In this document: in pieces, positions 46,760 through 57,595 of the stretch | Numbering within the stretch: position 1 is the stretch's first letter | Layout of the letters: every line of letters starts with the position of its first letter | Origin: Adiantum capillus-veneris | Taxonomy: Eukaryota; Streptophyta; Polypodiopsida; Polypodiales; Pteridaceae | DNA: 64,000 nucleotides | Direction of reading: 5' to 3' | NCBI GenBank assembly: GCA_014529385.2 | Contig: CM043953.1 | Location: 75,463,372-75,527,371, forward strand | Made by a program: the position numbers and the translations under genes | The notes under the pieces: model-generated | The model's input: the letters and a program-made list of their open reading frames with translations, nothing else | What the model was told of the DNA's origin: nothing | Database searches by the model: none

Positions 46760-46928
46760 TTTTTTTTTTGATATGGTCATCGAAAAACGCATCAGTAGGG
46801 GCGTCAACCTTTCGACACATATATCGAAGAGTATTTTGACGGTTTCACAGAGATGGATATTTCGACGCACTTTTCGACATCTTGAGTCGAAATCTGCATT
46901 GAAGGCACCTTTTTTTGTTGTAGTGAAA

Positions 46929-48800
46929 GAGACACAACTTAACATTTGATAAGAATGGATAGCTCAAGAGACTCAATCAACCCATATGGATATAACGTTT
47001 AATTTTAAAAACTTAAACTTCTAAAGGTAAAATAACTATAGTTGAAGGGTTTTATAAAACATACATATTTAACCTGAGGCTCTAGACATGGATAAAGCTC
47101 AAGTTTATGGCGACCTTTAGAAGAAAACCTTGAAGAAAAGCGGAAAATTTACATAAGCTATACTATAAATACCTGGCAAAAACGGAAGAGGCAGCACGTC
47201 CTGAGCTAAGTCACGGTAGGTCGAAGCTTCAACCAAGTCGACCGTCAGAGTCGAACAAAGTGTGAAACGTCACACCACAGCTCTCAACCAGGTCATAGGA
47301 CTCGTGTGACTAGGACAGTCGAACTCAACAAGTCATCAGAGGAACTCGACCGTGCACATCATGACTCAGCCCCAGGAGGTCGTGATTCAGACTCCAGAGC
47401 TGAGAGCACTGCACAGTGTAGGTGACAGCAACGACGACTCAGTGCTCAGTGACAACTTCGGACTCACAGGCAAAGACGATTCAGGATGAGTGTGAGGATT
47501 TTTCATGACTAAATGTGTCCCTTTAGTCCCTAAAGGTTGTGTATGCGTACAAACTTCACACGCCCATGGAGTTATGGACAAACCAACGTCCAAACTTTAA
47601 ACTTCACAGGTCGAATGATGAATCTCGATAACAAAATATAAATTAGACGAAATTACCAAGATACCAAAATACCCTTGTATCTATTTTGGTTTGATTGTTC
47701 ATGATTCCCTAATGTTTATTCTTTTTTTACAATTGAGATTCGTTTTTTATGCTTAGCATATAATCTATCACGAATTACCTCCCAAAAAAAGGCAATTATG
47801 TCTAAAAATAATGAAGTAATTCATCTCGAAAGCCTACATAACCAACTCAAATTCTAGTTTTAGTATCTTATATTGATAGACAATTAGTCTTCTTATGAAA
47901 AGCTATAATTTTTTTGATCTTCGGAGACATTTACTTTCACAACCAGGGATATTTTCGGAAATTTGAATCTAATTTTGGGAATTTATGACAAAATATAGGG
48001 GACATTTTGAAAATTTTTAAAATTTAAAGGGTATTTTGGGAATTTCCACAAATTAGAGGGGTATTTTGGTAATTTTCCCTAGATATTATCATTAAACTAT
48101 AAATCATCACAAAATCTATAGTTCACTTTTGACGCCGGTTTTTGAAGGGCAATTGCATGGCTAGCCCTTCTAATGACAGATCAAACAGATTTTCTTCCTT
48201 CGGAGTTGAAGGGAAACTTCAATTTGATCCCTTCAAGTGCATGGTTTTTCACGAGTAAACCCTTCCAACACAAGGTTTACAGCCGTTTGAAGGATAAAAG
48301 ACTGTCAAAAACTATCGTTGGTCAACTTGAGGTGACACCATAGGGTTGACCATAGGGTCTCTGTTTTTGCAAACCCATGTTTGCTAGATATAGGAAGCTC
48401 TAATATGAGTCCACAGATAGACATCCAACTTATGACAGCTTCCCAATAAAATGTCCTCCCATGTGAATTGTTGGAGATGTAGAGAAATCACAACTCCATG
48501 TAAGACTTATTGAGCTCTTGGGTCTTAATGCAAACTCCAATGCTAACAATTTGAATTGTTTTAATAAATCACATTCAGGAAGTACCCACCACTTAGTCAA
48601 TATAAGAGTTATCACTTTGTGTGATTTTAGTCTAGTTTGTAATATTCTATCAACAATGCAAACACTCCACTTTGAATAATCTACAAATCATAATGTTTCA
48701 TTTCCACTCTTGAGACTTCAAAAATCAAACTTTAAATTTTATCAAAGGATATAAAAAAAATGAGCTAGATCGGTCTACATTGACATTGATGATTGATGAG
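46929..48800. other. No gene seen; intergenic DNA
   Basis: Nothing recognisable as coding. 47150-47500 is richer in G and C with repeated ACTCRNC/GTCG words and could be retroelement leader sequence. 47640-48080 has GGGTATTTTGG/CCAAAATACCC words, a common feature of plant intergenic repeats. 48140-48300 repeats GAAGGG/CCCTTC words. Confidence 0.45.
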
Positions 48801-48833
48801 CACTAGAGAGGGGATCTAGGGGAGCTTAGGATG

Positions 48834-48874
<41 letters not shown>

Positions 48875-49694
48875 AGAGGAGTTGTCCATAACCGCGTTCA
48901 TTGTCGCGGAAAAACAAAGAAAAAAGGAGAGAGAAAAATTTGTGTGGACGGAAATAGCCATCGCTATGAATGCGGTAGTGGTTTATTAGCAATAAGCGCG
49001 ATAATAGTCGTGGCAATATACTCGCTGCTATTACCGCCACCTTTGTTGTTGTTATTATCGCGTATATTACCGCTAAACGCCAATTCAAAAATAAAGGTGC
49101 TCATTTAATTTGGGTGGCCCAAATGAGCACCTTCATTTTTTACCTGCACAAAACAATATGATATCAATTGTTTTTTGGAAGAGTATAAAAAATACCAAAG
49201 AACTAAAATTGAATTTGCTTTACCTTAACAATTAAAAATGTAGAAGATCAACTATTTAAAAAAGTTACAATAAAAAGTAAATAGTTGTATATACATTGTG
49301 CCACATTGGGACTTTACGAAACTTTTGACAAAATATTTTTTTATCTAATCATCGTGCGTCGTCCAAAGGCACGTATTTTGGATCACTACGATTCTACATA
49401 AACCCAAACCAAATTAAACAATATCCGTAGCTCAAAACAATTGATACAAAATTACTTGTTTAAACTTACCGCTTGTAGTGGTTCAACCGCCGCTGCGTCG
49501 AATTTGCTCGCAACATATGTGGTTGTTTTCAGACAAATATCACCAATTATCAAATTCTGTATGTTGCTTTCGATACTTGACCATCTCTTTGGTTGGTCGA
49601 GAGAGAGTGACAGTTTCTTAAGTTAGCAATAACAATACCAAATTATCAACTACAATCTTTATAATCAACGATCGACGTTATAATTCAAATAATC
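48801..49694 (-). other. Non-coding flank of a third CACTA-like element, possible terminus
   Basis: CACTAGAGAGGGG at 48801 could be a terminal inverted repeat, since the adjoining 300 bp are rich in GCGGTAATAGCG/CGCGATAATA words in both orientations, like subterminal repeats. A (CT)n tract lies at 48836-48873. A perfect 13-bp foldback, AAGGTGCTCATTT and its inverse, lies at 49094-49106 and 49121-49133. No partner terminus is in the window, so this is tentative. Confidence 0.3.
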
Positions 49695-50613
49695 TTACAT
49701 ATTTATTCTTCCAAGCTCCCTTGCCTCCTGAGCCATAGTGCATGGGAGTTTGTCTTGCGCGGGCCTTGCGTTGTTGTCTATATGATGAGCTCGTCGCAGC
49801 TTGATCGCTCTTTTCTTGAATTGCCCGCTCTCACTCGGCGTCTGACATTTGCCACCGTGGTAACTCCTGTCTGGATCTCTGACCTGGTTGGCTGCTGCGT
49901 GTTGCATAGTGGACTGCTTGTTTTTTAGAAATGTCTTTATGTAGCCCTCCAACCATTGTTGTAAAAAACGTTGATCGGGGGCGTTTGAAAATCTAGCTAA
50001 TAGAGCGTCCTCAATGTACCGTGCATGATCGGACAGTTGATCTCTGAACTTTATAAAACAATTCTTATACGTTGAATGTATAAAAATTTGTAGATGCCAT
50101 CGAAATGCCCTACCCTATGCTGTGCCGAAATCAACCTCCCCGCCATATTTAACCCTGTAGTAGCGTCCATGCATGTCTGGCACGGGTGCGTCAATATCCT
50201 TGTCCTCTCCGTCAGGGGCCGCAAACTCTGAAAGTGGGGACTCCGTTCCCCCGCCACTACTAAAACATGTGAAACCACAAGATCCGACGTCGCTTCGTCT
50301 CTCACGGTGCTCGCTGCCCTAAGACGAGCGTCGACGCGCGCTGCCAGAGGAAGACCATCGACGATGTTTTGGCGACGCCGGAGTGGAATGGAGTGGCGTA
50401 GGACCCTGCGATGCAAGGGGAGTAGGACCCTGCAATGGAATAGGAGTAGGACGATAGGAAGGGAGAGTAGAGGGAAGTGCCCTCGGTGCGAGGCTGTAGG
50501 TAAGGAGTCCCTCCCTCACTCCCCCATGGTCTAGTCTACGGAGAAATGCCGTAGGTCACAAGCTGCTGTGGAGTGTAGCGGCCAAATAAATCCTCCGTCC
50601 AACGGAGGTATTG
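49695..50613 (-). pseudogene. CACTA-like ORF cut by an LTR element
   Basis: The minus strand reads YLRWTEDLFGRYTPQQLVTY from the LTR border, then a Pro/Ser/Thr-rich linker with a GPTP repeat, then PDMHGRYYRVKYGGEVDFGT, a TAG (50117-50115), RAFRWHLQIFIHSTYKNCFI, DQLSDHARYIEDALLARFSN, QWLEGYIKTFLKNKQSTMQH, QVRDPDRSYHGGKCQTPSES and DKLPCTMAQEARELGR, ending at 49695. I recognise the style of the non-TNP2 ORF of plant CACTA elements, but it is clearly different from those of CACTA-1 and -2. A frame change lies near 50230. The N-terminal part is missing because the LTR element at 50614 inserted inside the coding region. Confidence 0.55.
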
Positions 50614-51107
50614 TGTAAGATTTCCAGTTTCTGAAACCTTAAAGAGTGTATAAAGCTTAATTCAACTGATATGATTATTGAAAAAGCAACGTAGAATTGT
50701 CCGACAATGACAAATATTGGTATTTTTTAAATCTTAAGCACAGCAACCCCGTGCTAGAAATTTTCAGAATCAGATTTCGATAAAATTTAAAAAATGTACG
50801 GGCCCTGAAAGGTTACACTAGGAATTCAATTAGTTAAGTAAAATTGGATGGTTTTAGTAATTATTATTAACAAAGACTTTCTTTCCTAAGGTTCTAGAAT
50901 TACTGATATTTCCAATTTTCATTATTAAAAGTCAGTGAAAATAGTCAAAATCAATTCTGGAAGCTGAGGGAAGAGTGTGCAGCTATGATGAACCTGCCTG
51001 GGCCAGATTTAGCAGCAGCAGGGGGGTGCCATCTTCAGCCTGGGGACTGCTTGAACTGCAAGCTACTACCTTTTACAACCTATGAGAGCTTGTGAGTGCC
51101 AGAAACC

Positions 51108-51115
51108 TATAAATA
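51108..51115 (+). promoter_or_regulatory. LTR TATA box
   Basis: TATAAATA in CCTATAAATAGGACC, with a leader-like stretch (GCCTTGGTACATTCTCTC) about 40-60 bp downstream. Conserved in the 3' LTR at 59264-59271, where a solo LTR now sits immediately upstream. Confidence 0.75.
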
Positions 51116-51439
51116 GGACCCCTTGCTTCACAATTTGATAGACTCGGAGCCTTGGTACATTCTCTCTCATCTATAGAGACCTCTACGCAAAAATCACTAG
51201 AGAGCAAAGCTCTAGTTGGTTAATCAACGGTAATTAGCATTAACCTTTCTTAATTTGCAAAGCTAAGTTAACCTATTTACAAATTTCTTAATTAATTAAA
51301 GATTAAACCTATGTATACTCAAAAATCCTCTCTTAATTCAAAATTCTCTGCTGATTATTGTGATTAACCTTAGGGATACTAAGCTAATTAATTATTATAT
51401 CATATTAGGACTGAAATTACTCATTTCAATTATAAATTA

Positions 51440-52800
51440 ATGATAATTATACTAATTAAGTTTAGATTAAGATGGAATAATTATCAGAGCTATGTTAGAT
51501 TGTCATTATACTAGGAAAAGTATCTTGTAATTTTTTGAGTAATTTTCATAATTAATTAAGCAGAATTACACTGTTTTTGAGAGAAAAGTAAAAGGGAAAA
51601 TGATCAAACTAATCCAAAATACTTTGAAATATTTATCAGAGGTAAACCACATCTTGGGAACCCATGATAATTATCTTAACCTCAGCTAATTAGTTTACCT
51701 AATTATCTTAGCAGAATTACACTGTTTTTAGGAGAAATTAAAAAGAGAAAAATAGTAAATTGATCCAAAATGCTTTGAGATCATTATCATAGGTAAATCA
51801 CATCTTAGGGAACCCGTGATAATTATCTTAATCTCATATAATTAGTTTAATTAATTATCTCAGCATAATTATACTATTTTTAGGAAAAATTAAAAGGGGG
51901 AAAATAGAACATTGATTCCAAATTTTTTGATATAATTATGAGAGATAAATCACATCTTATGAAGCCGGTGATAATTGTCTTAATCTCAGATAAGTATTTT
52001 AACTAATTATCTCAGCATAATTACACTGTCTTTAGGAAAAATTAAAAGGGAAAAAATAGCAAATTAAACTAAAAACCGTTGAGATAACTATCAGAGTTAA
52101 ATCACATTTTAAAAAAATCATGGTAATTATCTTAATCACAGATAATTAGTTTAGCTAATTATCTTAGTAGAAAAACCCTATTTTTTAGGGTAAAGTAAAG
52201 GGGGAAATTAGTAAAAATCATGTTATATGATTACATGCTATTTATGAGAGTTATATTACATGATTAAGATTCCATGATAATTATGTTAAGGTTAGAAACT
52301 TATTATAGATATTTATCTAAATCAAATTATACTAATTCTAACTGAAAACTAAAGAGGGAAATTAGTAAATCATGCTATATGAGTACATGCTATTTATCAA
52401 AACTAGATTACATGATGAAAAGGCCATGATAATTATGTTAAGGGTAGAAACTTAGTACAGATATTTAGTTTAGTCAAATTATACTAATTCTAGCTAGAAA
52501 CTAAAGGGGGAAATTAGTAAATCATGTTATATGATTACATGCTATTTATAAGAATTAGATTACATGATGAAAAGACCGTGATAATTATGTCAAGGGTAGA
52601 AACTTAGTATAGATATTTAGTTTAGTCAAATTATACTAATTCTAGCTAGAAACTAAAGGAGGAAATTAGTAAATCATGTTATATGATTACATGCTATTTA
52701 TGAGAGTTATATTAAATGATAAAGAGGCCGTGATAATTATTTCAAGGTTACAAAATTAGTATAGATATTTATCTAAGTCAAATTATACTAATTAGATAAT
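51440..52800 (+). repeat. About 152-bp tandem array inside the 5' LTR (9 units)
   Basis: Units share GCAGAATTACACTGTTTTTAG (early) or CAAATTATACTAATTCTAG (late), then AAATTAGTAAA, TGAGAG, GTGATAATTAT and a CTTAG...ATTTA stretch. Marker positions are about 51560, 51710, 51864, 52016, 52167, 52320, 52470, 52622 and 52768. Two subfamilies, early and late, meet near 52170. Confidence 0.85.
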
Positions 52801-53332
52801 TGGGTTCAAAAATTAAAAGATAATTACCAAAGGTCACAAATATCCTTATCTCCTTGTGATAATTATACCATAGCTAATTAGTGAGTTTAGAAAATTATAA
52901 TTGATCAAAATCCTATTTTTAGCAAAAGATTAATTAAAATAAATACACTTCGCGGTCGAAAGTTTTTAGAAAAATTATCGTAAGTGTAAACTTGTGATAT
53001 AAAGTTGAGAAAATGAAATATTTAAGAGAAAATAAATAGAATAAATATTAAGCTCAAAATAAGCAGATTCCAAGCTTAAAATTCGATGGGGAAATTAGTA
53101 AAAAGATATACAAAATTGTAAGAGAATTAAGGTAGCTTAAAAAACCCTTAGGGAAGATGTGGAAAAAGTTATCATACCTATATAAGCAAATGAGAAATTA
53201 CTAAGTCAAGAGTTTACCAATTAAGACTATAAATTTAACTTTGGATGGATTACGGTGGAATACAAAGGTTAAGTTTAGATTTTGAATAATTTACCTAATG
53301 AGTAGACGTCCTTTTTATAAGGATAAGAAGTT

Positions 53333-53518
53333 ATGGCACCTAAAAGGACCCAAGCCAATCCTACATCTGATGATGAGGAAAGAGCTCTAAAAAGAACTAG
53401 AGCGTCACACGATGATGACGTTGGGCCTAGTAGTAAACCTACGGAGGAGAGTCTTCAGGCGCCAGCACAGCAACATATGGTCGATCAGTCCCACGTGGGT
53501 TTCCCATTATTAAATTAA
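53333..53518 (+). CDS. Small ORF in the 5' LTR, possible gag leader exon
   Basis: 61 codons, MAPKRTQANPTSDDEERALK onward: basic start, then acidic and Ser/Gln-rich. The 3' LTR copy (63154-63318) keeps ATG and frame with several substitutions, none a frameshift, up to a TAG. The frame leads into GTGGGT, a possible splice donor. Gag downstream has no ATG of its own before residue 47 of its open frame, so this ORF could supply the N-terminus by splicing. That is inference; it could also be translated alone or be chance. Confidence 0.45.
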   Translation: MAPKRTQANPTSDDEERALKRTRASHDDDVGPSSKPTEESLQAPAQQHMVDQSHVGFPLLN

Positions 53519-54507
53519 GTCTTTTAATAGTTTAAGTTCTTTCATAAGTTAGCAAAAGAATAATCGACCAAAAACGGAAGGTAACTTCCAAAGTGCATCT
53601 GTTTATAATGTAGGAAAGAATTGTTTGGGTTAAAACTGGTTGAATTAGGAAAGATATCATTGATCATCCTTAAGACAGCTTGTCTCAAGACACCTCCGAC
53701 TCCTTGGTATATTTTGATGAATAATGATGGCTTAGCCACGGATAAGTCGGTTACCCCCATGAACGTAGAGTTTCTACTCCGTGTCATGTCTTGATGTTTC
53801 TACATAAGTTAGGATACCGTTTTCTATCCTAGGGGAGCCACCCGGTTGTATGGGCAACTGGTTTGGTGTATGTGCACCGGAACCTTGGGTGGGGGTTTAT
53901 CCACTCCGGATTGTGAATAAGGAATGGGTGCCGTTTTTTTACCCTTAGGTAATCTTGAGACAAAAAGAGTACTGGTCATGGTTATTATGGATAATGTTTT
54001 GATTGACAGTACCCTGTCTTAAGTTTAAATATGTCTGTTTTCTAAAAGAATGCTTTCAATGTTGTCTTCAAGGAATTACTGTGATGGAATGTTAAAAGAA
54101 ACCATTATTTTAAATGTTAAAACAATGTGATAGTAAGATAAATGAATCATGTGTGAGTGCGGGGTGGTAAGTGGGGATTCATTAAGGTTGTCAATCATGG
54201 ACGGGTGGATCTAATTAGTCAGGTAACTATCCATCCCAGCGCACTAAAAACGTTAAGAAAACTTCTTCACTTGAAAGAGGAGTCCACCAGCAGCTGCGTC
54301 CTCACATCTATTAGGGGGGGAAAAGCGTTGGTTGAGGATACCTTAGCCCACCAACTATGGCAGTTATAGGGCCGAAATAGTTTTTTGGACTTTTAATACG
54401 TTGTCCCATTTTTCGCTACGAGACAGGACTAGGTCTTCTTCTAAAGCTATAGACCTGTCAAGGATCCCATCCCAATCTTGGTATTGGCGGGTTGGGGATA
54501 TCACAAG

Positions 54508-54519
54508 TGGTATCAGAGC
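54508..54519 (+). promoter_or_regulatory. Primer binding site, initiator tRNA-Met
   Basis: TGGTATCAGAGC, complementary to the 3' end of plant initiator tRNA-Met, two bases after the LTR end. Confidence 0.95.
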
Positions 54520-54869
54520 GTGTGTTAATTAAAGTCTTGGACCTAGGGAAAAGTTTAAGGTATTAGGTGGAAATAAGTGATCTCTGACAAATTCAAATTA
54601 AAGACGTATTTAATTGAAAAGAGGGAGAGAAAGAAAGAGAGAGAATTATCCCCATCTTTGCAGAAAGATTTTCATCAGGCCTACTGCAAATCCATGGATT
54701 TCAACACTAGGTTTATAAGAGCTTGCGTATCCCGACACTATTCAATGCGAAAAAGCATGATGAGATGGCTAGATAAGAGATTTTCTCCTTCCACTTGGAG
54801 GATCAGCTGGTCAGGATCTGCTGGAATTTTCTTCATTGATGCCGAGAGTTAGAAGGTTTAGAACTAAAT

Positions 54870-55130
54870 ATGAAGACATTCAAATGGGCCGACGATCTTC
54901 AAGTGATTGAAGTATACTTTTTCATTGGAACGGAGAATCCAGAGGAAACCCTTGTAATAGATGATGTCCAAGTATCACAAAATCAGTGGGTGTTTGACCA
55001 AGTGTCTAAAGTAATTTACCCAGGTAGAATTAGGTCCATAGGTGTAGGTTCTAGTTTTAATGTACCAAAAGATGATGTATATTTTGATACTATATCTGAT
55101 CCACCCAAAGTCCACAAGATTCTAGTATAG
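54870..55130 (+). CDS. Unrecognised ORF between primer site and gag
   Basis: 86 codons starting MKTFKWADDLQVIEVYFFIG and ending SDPPKVHKILV. Composition is protein-like (alternating hydrophobic and charged, Val-Tyr-Asp-rich) and unlike the AT-rich flanks. A separate 91-codon frame (54577-54852, Arg/Ser-rich) precedes it. Neither resembles Gag or Pol. A captured host-gene fragment is possible; no function assigned. Confidence 0.35.
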   Translation: MKTFKWADDLQVIEVYFFIGTENPEETLVIDDVQVSQNQWVFDQVSKVIYPGRIRSIGVGSSFNVPKDDVYFDTISDPPKVHKILV

Positions 55131-55319
55131 GATTGTCGTGACCCTTGTACATAGTAGGACCTTCATGGATTGTATTAACCCTTGTACATACTATGGTTCT
55201 ATGGCTATGCTATAAGCAGCTTTGTTTATGGCTTGGCAATTGTCTTCATCTTTGTGTGCAAATAAGTTAAAAGCATAAAATAAGAGAGATTTCATTGGTA
55301 CTAAATTCCACTAAATTAA

Positions 55320-56261
55320 TCGCACGGAAATACTCGTATAAATAGCCTTTACACTGTTGCTCAAGAGAAAAAATTATTACTAAAGCAAGTTGAACTCCCT
55401 ACGTTTAAGGGAGAGGGACCCAATTTAGAGCAAGATGCCGAAGCATGGTTAGATGCTATGGACGACTATTTTAAAACTGCAGGAACTGCTCCGGAAAACC
55501 AAACAATGTTAGGTATGTTCCGTCTCAGCGAAGATGCCAAACATTGGTGGAAGAAACACTGCAAAGATAATCCCACGAGTAGTCCATCTTGGGAGAAATT
55601 GAAGCAGGCAATCAAACAACGTTATCTTCCTCCTGAACATCAGGCTATCAAGATGAACGAGTTCTTTGGTCTACGCCAGCTAGGACTTTCATTAGAGGAG
55701 TACTACACCAAGTTTGTGTCTTTACAACGCTATGCTCCCCAGATGACCATGGAGCAACAAACTGCCCGTTTCTGTCAAGGCCTCAACAAACCCCTGAGTA
55801 CACGTCTCAAAGCCATGAGGCATACATCAATACACGATACCCTTCTCAGGGCTAAGCCTCTTGCAGCTAAAGGAACCAACTCTACAAGGAACTATAATGG
55901 ATTTAGTAACTTTAGGAGAAGAGCCAGGGAAAATTCCAACCAAGGATATCAACAAGGTGGAGTAGCTGCAGCAGTGAACTTAGATCAGACCTTCCCAAAC
56001 GTTAGGTGCTATGGATGCAATCAAATGGGGCACTATAGAAATAACTGTCCAGAAGAACAAAACCCTCGAATTACTGCTAGAGCCATTCCTCAAAATCAAG
56101 GAGATAATCTAAGAGGAGGTAGAAATGGAGGACGAGGTAGAGGAAGACCAAGAGGAGCCAAAGCCTATACGATCATGAGAAAACCAACCTTAATGAACGA
56201 GGAAGACGAAAGAGCCACTTGCTTGGCTACATTTAGTAACCCTAGAACTCAACAACAATAG
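55320..56261 (+). CDS. gag: Gag (capsid and zinc knuckle), no near start codon
   Basis: The frame opens after TAA (55317-55319) and runs intact to TAG at 56259-56261; the first ATG is 55458. It holds the plant retrotransposon Gag capsid domain (EAWLDAMDDYFKT, FRLSEDAKHWWKKH, SWEKLKQAIKQRYLP, SLEEYYTKFVSLQRYAP), one CCHC zinc knuckle C-x2-C-x4-H-x4-C (CYGCNQMGHYRNNC, about 56007-56048) and a Gly-Arg-rich tail (GGRNGGRGRGRPRG). Gag packages the RNA into virus-like particles. The conserved capsid start (LPTFKGEG, about 55400) lies upstream of the first ATG, so translation must begin elsewhere or after splicing. It is the only undamaged retroelement domain in the window. Confidence 0.88.
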   Translation, partial: SHGNTRINSLYTVAQEKKLLLKQVELPTFKGEGPNLEQDAEAWLDAMDDYFKTAGTAPENQTMLGMFRLSEDAKHWWKKHCKDNPTSSPSWEKLKQAIKQRYLPPEHQAIKMNEFFGLRQLGLSLEEYYTKFVSLQRYAPQMTMEQQTARFCQGLNKPLSTRLKAMRHTSIHDTLLRAKPLAAKGTNSTRNYNGFSNFRRRARENSNQGYQQGGVAAAVNLDQTFPNVRCYGCNQMGHYRNNCPEEQNPRITARAIPQNQGDNLRGGRNGGRGRGRPRGAKAYTIMRKPTLMNEEDERATCLATFSNPRTQQQ

Positions 56262-56943
56262 GCAGTTTTGTAAACCACTATAAGTCGATAATGTAAAACT
56301 TTGAGTTACTTATATAAGGATATACACGAGTTTCTTTTCCAAAATTATTTAAGGAATCTACAGTTAAGTTGGTATTTAATCAAGAAATCAAGGGTTGATA
56401 TAGCAAATGAAACAGAGGTTCTCAATAGTATGAAAAGAAATTGAATCTTGAGATTGAGATAGTTATTAAGCAACCAACTCACATTCCTTGTGCACACGAT
56501 AGCTTTCCTCGAAAAATGACCTAGATATGAAAGTATTAATGTACGAGTCTAATAGGAAGCCGAAAAGAACTCTTGGTATGATACTTCTTAAAACCCTTTA
56601 CATATTGTTGGTCAACAAGGTTAGAGCACAGAGGGGTACCTCTGGTGCAATGGTGGGAGCTTGTGCCAGATGCAGATTGCTCAGAATGGCAAGAACACGA
56701 CGAGCGCGTTCAGATTGGCAAAACTAAAATACATGATACCTGTCGAACGCACGCTGATTGCTCTGAATAGTCAGTTAGACCGAGCGCGTTCATGTTGACA
56801 AGATGGATATATGGATCTTTTATGGAATTGATTTAACCTGGTTTTTTAGATGATACGAATGGTTTGTAAAGGTTTTTAAGATGGGCTCAGCATTGAGAGT
56901 TCTTGAGGAAAAAAATGACTACCAAGTAACTCCAAACTAAATT
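56262..56943 (+). other. Residual internal region where pol is missing
   Basis: 680 bp without recognisable domain. An approximate 79-bp duplication (ATTGCTCAGAATGGCAAG...GAGCGCGTTCA, at about 56685 and 56763) lies at 56680-56810. Protease to integrase should be here in an autonomous relative. Confidence 0.5.
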
Positions 56944-57108
56944 GAATCCTTGAAACTAGAAAGAACTCTTAGAGTAATCAAGTAACACTTGGTAAAGTGG
57001 AAAGATTATCCCACCGAAGATGCCACTTGGGAGGATGAATTTCCCTTCTCAAAGATTTTTCCAATTTCGGTTGAGATGAGGGCATCTCAAATTCTTAAGT
57101 TGGAGTGA
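56944..57108 (+). pseudogene. Chromodomain tail, C-terminal relic of pol
   Basis: The frame reads ESLKLERTLRVIK, TAA (56983-56985), then HLVKWKDYPTEDATWEDEFP and a short helix to TGA at 57106-57108, one base before the 3' LTR. VKWK.YP...ATWE is the chromodomain core of chromovirus integrases. It shows that the element descends from a full chromovirus by deletion. Confidence 0.75.
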
Positions 57109-57595
57109 TTGTAAGGTTTCCAGTTTCTAAAACCTTAAAGAGTGTATAAAGCTTAATTCAACTGATATGATTATTGAAAAAGCAATGTCGAATTATCCGA
57201 CAATGTCAAATATTGGTATTTTTTAAATCTTAAGCACAGCAAACCCCGGGCTAGATATTTTCAGAATCAGATTTTGATAAAATCTGGAATCAGCCCTGAA
57301 AGGTTACACTAGGAATTCAATTAGTTAAGTAAAATTGCATGGTTTCAGTAATTATTATTAACAAAGACTTCTTATCCTAAGGTTCTAGAATTTACTGATA
57401 TTTCTAATTTTCATCATTAAAAGTCAGTGAAAATAGTCAAAATCAATTCTGGAAGCTGAGGGGACAGTGTGGAGCTATGATGAACCTGCCCGAGGTAGAT
57501 TTAGCAGCAGTGGGCGCCATCTTCAGTCTGGGGACTACTTGAAATGCAAGCAACTGCCTTTTACAGCCTGTGAGAGCTTGTGAGTGCCAGAAACC

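Larger units (their letters stand above)
41085..46925 (+). mobile_element. CACTA (En/Spm) transposon CACTA-2, internally deleted
   Basis: It starts CACTACAACA at 41085 and ends TGTTGTAGTG at 46925, flanked by AAA on both sides (41082-41084, 46926-46928). Length 5841 bp. Genes are on the plus strand. TTCGACG/CGTCGAA subterminal motifs occur at both ends. The 3' terminus shares GGTGCCTTC next to the TIR with CACTA-1, confirming polarity. It aligns with CACTA-1 throughout but lacks the TNP2 region, so it should be non-autonomous, yet its other coding parts are better preserved. Confidence 0.93.
50614..54505 (+). repeat. 5' LTR, 3892 bp
   Basis: It starts TGTAAGATTTCC and ends GATATCACA two bases before the primer site; the 3' copy starts TGTAAGGTTTCC at 57110. 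U3 is about 500 bp to the TATA box, so R plus U5 would be over 3.3 kb, holding a tandem array, a small open frame and a 700-bp conserved end. Matching sequence in the 3' LTR is collinear apart from two insertions and array length. Confidence 0.92.

Noticed and set aside
50051-50416. 121-codon minus-strand frame (Arg-rich)
   Set aside because: Overlaps the CACTA-like reading in a different frame and lacks its motifs.
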